DNA of 64,000 bases from Flaveria trinervia (Eukaryota; Streptophyta; Magnoliopsida; Asterales; Asteraceae). Below are positions 58,785 through 64,000 of this stretch, one piece after another (position 1 is the stretch's first letter; every line of letters starts with the position of its first letter). Both the position numbers and the translations under genes were made by a program. The stretch lies in contig CM046457.1 of NCBI GenBank assembly GCA_025506515.1, forward strand, positions 3,464,444 to 3,528,443. The letters are read 5' to 3'. The notes below the pieces were generated by a model. It saw only the letters and a program-made list of their open reading frames with translations. It was not told where the DNA came from and did no database searches.

Positions 58785-59655
58785 ATATGTTTGTGTTCCC
58801 GAGTTTTTTTAAGAAGAGAAAATAGAATTAAATGGATTAAAAGTGAAAAAATATTGTGCTTTTGAGTTTTTTTAAAGGAGATAAATGAAAGAAAACAAAC
58901 AATATTTGTGTTCCCGAGTTTTTTAAAAGATGAAAGTGAAAAGAAAATAATAATTTTTAATAATCTTTTCTTCTAATTTTATTTTTAAAATGGAAGTAAG
59001 TGAAAAAAGAAAGGAAACACACTAAAATTTTACTTTCTTTTCATTTTTTTTGAACTCTAAAACACGAAATTATAATATGTCTTTATTTTTCTCCCACTTT
59101 CTTTTCTTTCATTTATTTCTTTTCTTTCATTAATTTTTATTTACTTTCTCTTTTCTTTTATTTATTTACTTTCTCTATTTCTTTTTTTTCATTAATTATA
59201 ATATGTTTGTGTTCTCGAGTTTTTTTAAGAAGAGAAAATAGAATTAAATGGATTAAAAGTGAAAAAATATTGTATTTTTGAGTTTTTTTAAAGGAGATAA
59301 ATGAAAGAAAACAAACAATATTTGTGTTCCCGAGTTTTTTAAAAGATGGAAGTGAAAAGAAAATAATAATTTTTAATAATCTTTTCTTCTAGTTATATTT
59401 TTAAAATGGAAGGAAGTGAAAAAAAAAGAAACACACTAAATTTTTACTTTCTTTTCATTTTTTTTGAACTCTAAAACACGAAATTATAATATGTCTTTAT
59501 TTTTCTCCCACTTTCTTTTCTTTCATTTATTTCTTTTCTTTCATTAATTTTTATTTACTTTCACTTTTCTTTTATTTATTTACTTTCTCTATTTCTTTTC
59601 TTTCATTAACTTTTATTTATTTTCTTTTTTTCGTTTATTAAACTCGGGAATACAG
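58785..59655. repeat. Tandem duplication of 416 bp within an inverted-repeat element
   Basis: Positions 58785-59200 are repeated at 59201 to about 59612 with few changes; both start ATATGTTTGTGTTC(C/T)CGAG. The outer ends are inverted: TGTGTTCCCGAGTTTTTT on the left and AACTCGGGAATACA near 59641-59654 on the right. The body is made of purine runs followed by pyrimidine runs, so long foldbacks are possible. No protein is encoded. Confidence 0.75.
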
Positions 59656-59935
59656 CTAATAAAGAGAATTTCCACCTTAAAAAAGTCAAAAGTCTTGTGT
59701 TTGTTTTGGCTATTGGTGTTTTTGATTTGATATTGTTTGAGTATTGGTTTTCGGGTGTTTGTAACGAGACACATGCACAAACTCTTGGAATAAGTTGAAC
59801 AACTACATGCTTGAAAAACATGGAATAATAAGTTGTATTTGATCAAGCAATTATAAATGTTGAAATATAATGATGGCAAACGCATGACCGACCACTTGAA
59901 TACTTTTCAAGCATCAATCAACTTGTAGGGATTCT

Positions 59936-60400
59936 CGGACCCGCGGGAGACATTTCGCGACGTTATAATCGAACTCAGCTCCCGATGGTATCATCACTAC
60001 AGACTTGGCCAAAAATAGGCTTCTAAACGAAGAGATGAGAAGAATATCAATTGATTAAGTGCTGAATCAATAAGAGGTCTGAACCATTAAGTGTTGAACC
60101 GTTAAGAGGTCTGAACTATTAAAAGCTAGTATATCGCTTAACTATTCAAATGCAAATGTTTGACTAATTCAGATAAGATGTCTTAACCATTCAACATTAG
60201 TATAATACTTAACCATTCAGAGGCAAATGTATGAACCATTCAGACATTTGCTCGTGAAACAAACAATCTAAACCATTAAGTACTAAACCATTAAATGTTA
60301 AACTATTCAAACATCTGAACCATTAATACGTTGATTAAAATGTTGTCAAACAACCCTTGAGTCTGCTTCAAAGTCTGAGATATTGGTCACAGAAAATAAG
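59936..60400. repeat. Array of AACCATTAAG / AACCATTCA motifs
   Basis: More than ten copies of (T)GAACCATTAA, AACCATTCA and close variants recur every 15-30 bases, mixed with CAAATGTTTGA and CATCTGAACC. The pattern is like the subterminal repeats of some plant DNA transposons, but no inverted ends were fixed. Confidence 0.6.
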
Positions 60401-60479
60401 AGTAAAAACAAAAGTCTGAAAAAAAAACAACAGTAAAATAATAAGTTCTAGTAGAGGGAGAAGTAGTTATGGACGTCAA

Positions 60480-60512
60480 CTAGGTTTTGGCGCGCGCGTT
60501 GTCGCGCGTATG
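60480..60512 (-). mobile_element. Helitron-like 3' terminus with hairpin (minus strand)
   Basis: On the minus strand CGCGCGACAACGCGCGCG folds into a stem and is followed by CCAAAACCTAG and TT. The body would extend right into an A/C-rich stretch at 60520-60980. Confidence 0.5.
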
Positions 60513-63500
60513 CGAATTTTAATGTAACCCTAAATCAAAATCAAAATGAAGGTTCAAAACCACAAAATCAGTAAAATACACAAAGTAAAACACACCAAAA
60601 CCCCAAATCCATAACACACCAGAACATGCAGAATCCAAAAACTAAATCAAAGCCCAACACCATACACAAAACAAAAACCGACGAAAATCAAAGCCCCGAA
60701 AAGAGCAAACAAAAGGAAAACCCAAACCTTAATAGCGAGAATCGTCAGGGTATCGATAACGAAAGAAAGAAAGCAGGAACCTGGAGAAAGACAACGTCAA
60801 CGAACCCTACAAATCAAAAACACGTGTCCAGATATAAAAAACCCACAAAAAACCCCACCCCAAAATCTCGAGCTCACACTCAAAACAAACTATATTAAAA
60901 CACAAAAAAAAGAAAAAATTTAAACACAAACAAAATAAACAAAAAAAAATTTAAACACAAAAAAACAAAAAAAAGAGAAAAAAAAGGCCATCACCAACCA
61001 AACCTTTTAATTAAATTAGTAATGCAACTATAACTCCCCTTGGCACAAAAATGTTTAGTGTTGTTATTATGGTCTTAAAGGGCATATAAGAAAATATTAC
61101 CGAAAGTTCCAACATGAAAACAATGATGGGCCTTAAAGCTTAAAGGTGATAAGCATATTTTAGATATACATATAAATTTTATTTCTCCATGTATACTTGA
61201 TGACGAGGGATATTGTAGCACACTTGGTAATGGTAAATGGAAGATTACTAGGGGTTCAATATTATCGCTAGAGGAGAGAAAAATTCATCGTTGTATATTA
61301 CAATTGTAAAATTATTTTTTTTAGTACCAATGTAGTCATTGGTGATAACTACATTAGTCATGATGCTTCCGAATTATATATGGGATAACAGCATCAGTCA
61401 CATTAGTGAAAAGGGTTTGATTATTTGTATATGTAATAAATGAAAATACACTGTGTATTACACATCTATAATACATATTACATTTGTGTAATATCACGTT
61501 TACAAAAAAAATTTATTGATTTTAATAAATTCTTTTGTGCTAAAAGATGTTAGATTAAATATATTTGAGAGGAATAATTTATAACACAAGCAGCAGTAAC
61601 TTTATGAGAAAACATTAAGATGTTCATGAAAATTTAACATATATGAAGAGCTTATATAACTTTAATGTTCCCTAATCTTTACTAGTATGGAAAATATTAA
61701 ACTATATAACTATAGTGTTTCGTAATGTCTCTTGGTTCCCCATCTTTTGATGTTTCCTAATAATCAGACATGTTAGTTATACGATTATAATTATTAAAAT
61801 TTTAAATTACTTTCCTCACGAATTTAAATAGTTTTAATTTTTTTAATACGTTGATCACTTGTTAATAAGTATTACACTAAAAAGATTTACATGTTTTGTT
61901 ACCCGTCGAATCATGTAGGCACCGCTCTAGTAATTACTATAGAATGAATGAAAAAGGAAAGGTAATTTCACTTCATTCTTATCTATATCACAAGAAGACA
62001 TACATATACATAAAAGAGAAGTCTAGTTGAAACCGTGATAATATTAATAATGATATAATTGAGTAAATATGAGGATCAATGACAGTACGTAAATGGCTTC
62101 TTTTTTGTAACTTGTAGACTTACATATTAATTTTTTCAATGTTATTGCAAATTCAAAGACTTAGAAAACACATGAATCGTAAAAATTTATTTGTTTCAAT
62201 TTTAACCTAGTCTTATAACCAATATATCACATTGGTGAACATAATTTTATCACTTACATTTTCAGTTTATGTTTTTAAATATTACACGTTTTACTTTTAG
62301 TTTTCATACCAACTAGGACCGCCTCCTAACTAGGATGCTAGTGGACCCTGTCGGCCGATGTGAAAGAGAGACAAGCGTGGATGATGTCGAGAGGAGAGTG
62401 AGGCGGTGAAATCCGTGAGCATGATCATGGTCTGGTTGGACATATGAGGAAGAGATGAGAGAAAACATATCCGTAAAGAAAGAGAGAAAAAATGTCTAAG
62501 CTACATGTTCATTATTATTCATTATTTAATTTGAAATTGATTAAACTAAAAACCAAAGGTAACTGGAACTGATTAGTACCCAAAAAAAATTATAAATTCA
62601 GTTTGTTGTTCGATTTAAACTGAAATTATTATTCTAAGTTAAGTTATAATTTTCAAGAACCAGAATAACCATTTTTTTATTATCTTTTCATGTATATTTT
62701 GCACGTAATCTGATAAACCGAATAACGTGAACTATAATCTATATTGAGCCAAATAAACTCAATAATAATTGAATTCGGATAATGCTCTTAGGTGAGTGTC
62801 ACAAAGTACCTAACTTATTTTTGTCTTTTTATATATCTTCCGTTCTTGAAATACAAATGATATCACATACTTTTTCCTAGTCCAAACACATGTTATAATT
62901 ATATTTGTTTATTCACAATCGTGTTATCCTATTTTTGACCAGTTAAAATTCATAATATTAATTATATATTATTAAAATAGATATATACTGTTGTTATTGG
63001 GACGAAAACTATTTCCATCTAATTTTGTTCAAATTACTCATATATTAACTCACGTAAAGTTGAACAGTAATAATAATAATAATTTAATAATAATTGTTTT
63101 TTAACTTATATGTATGTTTTAATTGTTTAATAATGGTTTAAACGGTTTACATAGTGACTAAACTCATCTATAAATTTGAGGATGATTAAAATTAGTATCG
63201 ACCAAAAAATGTAAGATTTTCGTAATTGCAGTTGGGGATGATCACGATCAGGTTTGGTCGGGATTTCTAGGTAAACTAATGGTTTAATGATGTTGTATAA
63301 ATGTAATCAATCAATTGACGATTTACTGCTCAAATTTAACTATTCTAACAAATTGAACCGGTCTTTATTTTTCGACGTTCGTTTACGTTTTAACATCAAT
63401 TTTGTTCTAAAAGAGTCGGGTTCAATATAAGACATTTCGTGCTTATTTTTATGTATGGTTTGAGTTTGGTTTATGTTTTGACCTAAGTTTTGTTTGAAAA

Positions 63501-63654
63501 CATACAGGGTCAAATATAACATGTTTTCATTCAATGTTATAAATCCGAGTACTTTACGTTTTGACGTAGCCACGAAACGAATCGGCAAGATTGTAATCTA
63601 TATTTTATCACACCGTGCACATGCTTTTTAACGTACATTTTGAGTTGGTCTAAG
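60513..63654. other. Intergenic, no gene seen
   Basis: The A-rich stretch at 60520-60980 yields a 90-codon Lys/Thr/Pro-rich frame that looks compositional, not genic. The remainder is AT-rich with no domain, tRNA or repeat unit recognised. An 82-codon minus frame at 63340-63588 has no recognisable feature. Confidence 0.4.
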
Positions 63655-63691
63655 TTCAACCGCGCCGCAAAGCACGCGAGATTAACACTAG
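63655..63691 (+). mobile_element. Helitron-like 3' terminus (plus strand)
   Basis: CCGCGCCGCAAAGCACGCG offers a GC-rich hairpin, followed by AGATTAACACTAG and a host T. The body would extend left. Confidence 0.45.
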
Positions 63692-63769
63692 TTATATTAA
63701 TTTGTGATTATTAAAAAGATAAACATTTAATTGATAAAAGTTAAATAATATGTCACACAACTTTGTAAA

Positions 63770-64000
63770 ATTCAAAAGGGCAAATACCATAAAATGCCAA
63801 CATACTTTTAATTTGTTTCACAAAAATTCATGTATAACATTTTGCACGTAAAATACCAACATGCTTTCTGTTTTGTATTATAAAAATTCCTTAACAGTTT
63901 GTGTACAATAAAAATCAATATATTTTCTATTTTTCACATAAAAACCCTTCAATAATTATTTACACATTTAAGTCATCTTATTTTTTAGATTCGAGCAAAT
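63770..64000. repeat. Degenerate tandem repeat of about 60 bp at the window edge
   Basis: Three diverged units share (A)AATACCA..ATGC/AACATACTTT, TTTCACA/TATTATAAAAATTC and a short AATAAAAA linker, near 63780, 63845 and 63908. The array runs off the end of the window. Confidence 0.45.

Noticed and set aside
60626..60898. 90-codon Lys/Pro/Thr-rich open frame
   Set aside because: It lies in an A- and C-rich low-complexity stretch and has no domain.
61895..61930. A sixth Helitron end (text ending GCACCGCTCTAG)
   Set aside because: No GC hairpin lies close to the CTAG, so the signature is incomplete.

Overview
The window is nuclear DNA from a flowering plant. It is AT-rich, has long intergenic stretches, GT-AG introns and plant-specific genes (an F-box plus actin fusion, an AAP amino-acid permease, a wall-associated kinase), and dense plant transposons. 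The style of the LTR elements, with ends reading TGTAACATC and GGGTGTGACA, and a gag-only Ty3 element with very long LTRs, suggest a eudicot, probably Asteraceae. The family placement is an inference from memory of such repeats, not a search result.

Four host genes can be rebuilt exon by exon. A WD40 protein related to fission-yeast C2A9.03 lies at 1002-4374 (minus strand); its splice sites are intact but three single bases are missing from its coding exons. ACTIN-RELATED PROTEIN 8 lies at 14942-19089 (plus; 12 exons, 480 codons). The THO/TREX subunit THO3 (TEX1) lies at 23053-33018 (plus; 11 exons, 313 codons). An amino-acid permease lies at 33667-37394 (minus; 7 exons, 461 codons), converging on THO3. 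A fifth gene, a wall-associated receptor kinase at 54947-57362, is a pseudogene. No operon-like linkage is expected; the genes serve unrelated housekeeping, transport and signalling roles.

The rest is mostly mobile DNA. The most striking element is a 5.8 kb Mutator-like transposon (27144-32920) inside the last intron of THO3. It carries a decayed FAR1/MULE transposase with SWIM and OTU-like regions, a second decayed ORF resembling Athila retrotransposon ORF1, a 136-bp foldback, and clusters of a palindrome centred on CTATACGCCGCGTATAG near both ends and between the two ORFs. A short relative sits upstream of the WD40 gene at about 5641-5939. Other elements are a Ty3 retrotransposon with 2.7-2.8 kb LTRs that lacks most of pol (42835-50821, TSD TCACT), which has split an older MITE; a 2.5 kb solo LTR with perfect TSD ATGCC (38488-40982); a Cassandra-type LTR carrying a 5S rRNA-like segment (53125-53394); several hAT-like MITEs; a MITE family with copies in introns of two WD40 genes; five Helitron-like 3' ends; and several tandem arrays, including about eight 130-bp units in intron 1 of the permease.

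Region by region: 1-5.4 kb WD40 gene and its duplicated 5' region; 5.4-14.9 kb transposon-rich intergenic DNA with an unidentified fossil coding region at about 10.9-11.6 kb; 14.9-19.1 kb ARP8; 19.1-23.0 kb intergenic; 23.0-33.0 kb THO3 with the nested Mutator element; 33.7-37.4 kb permease; 37.4-54.9 kb retrotransposons and MITEs; 54.9-57.4 kb kinase pseudogene; 57.4-64 kb repeats. Percent identities, ages and expression cannot be read by eye and are not claimed.
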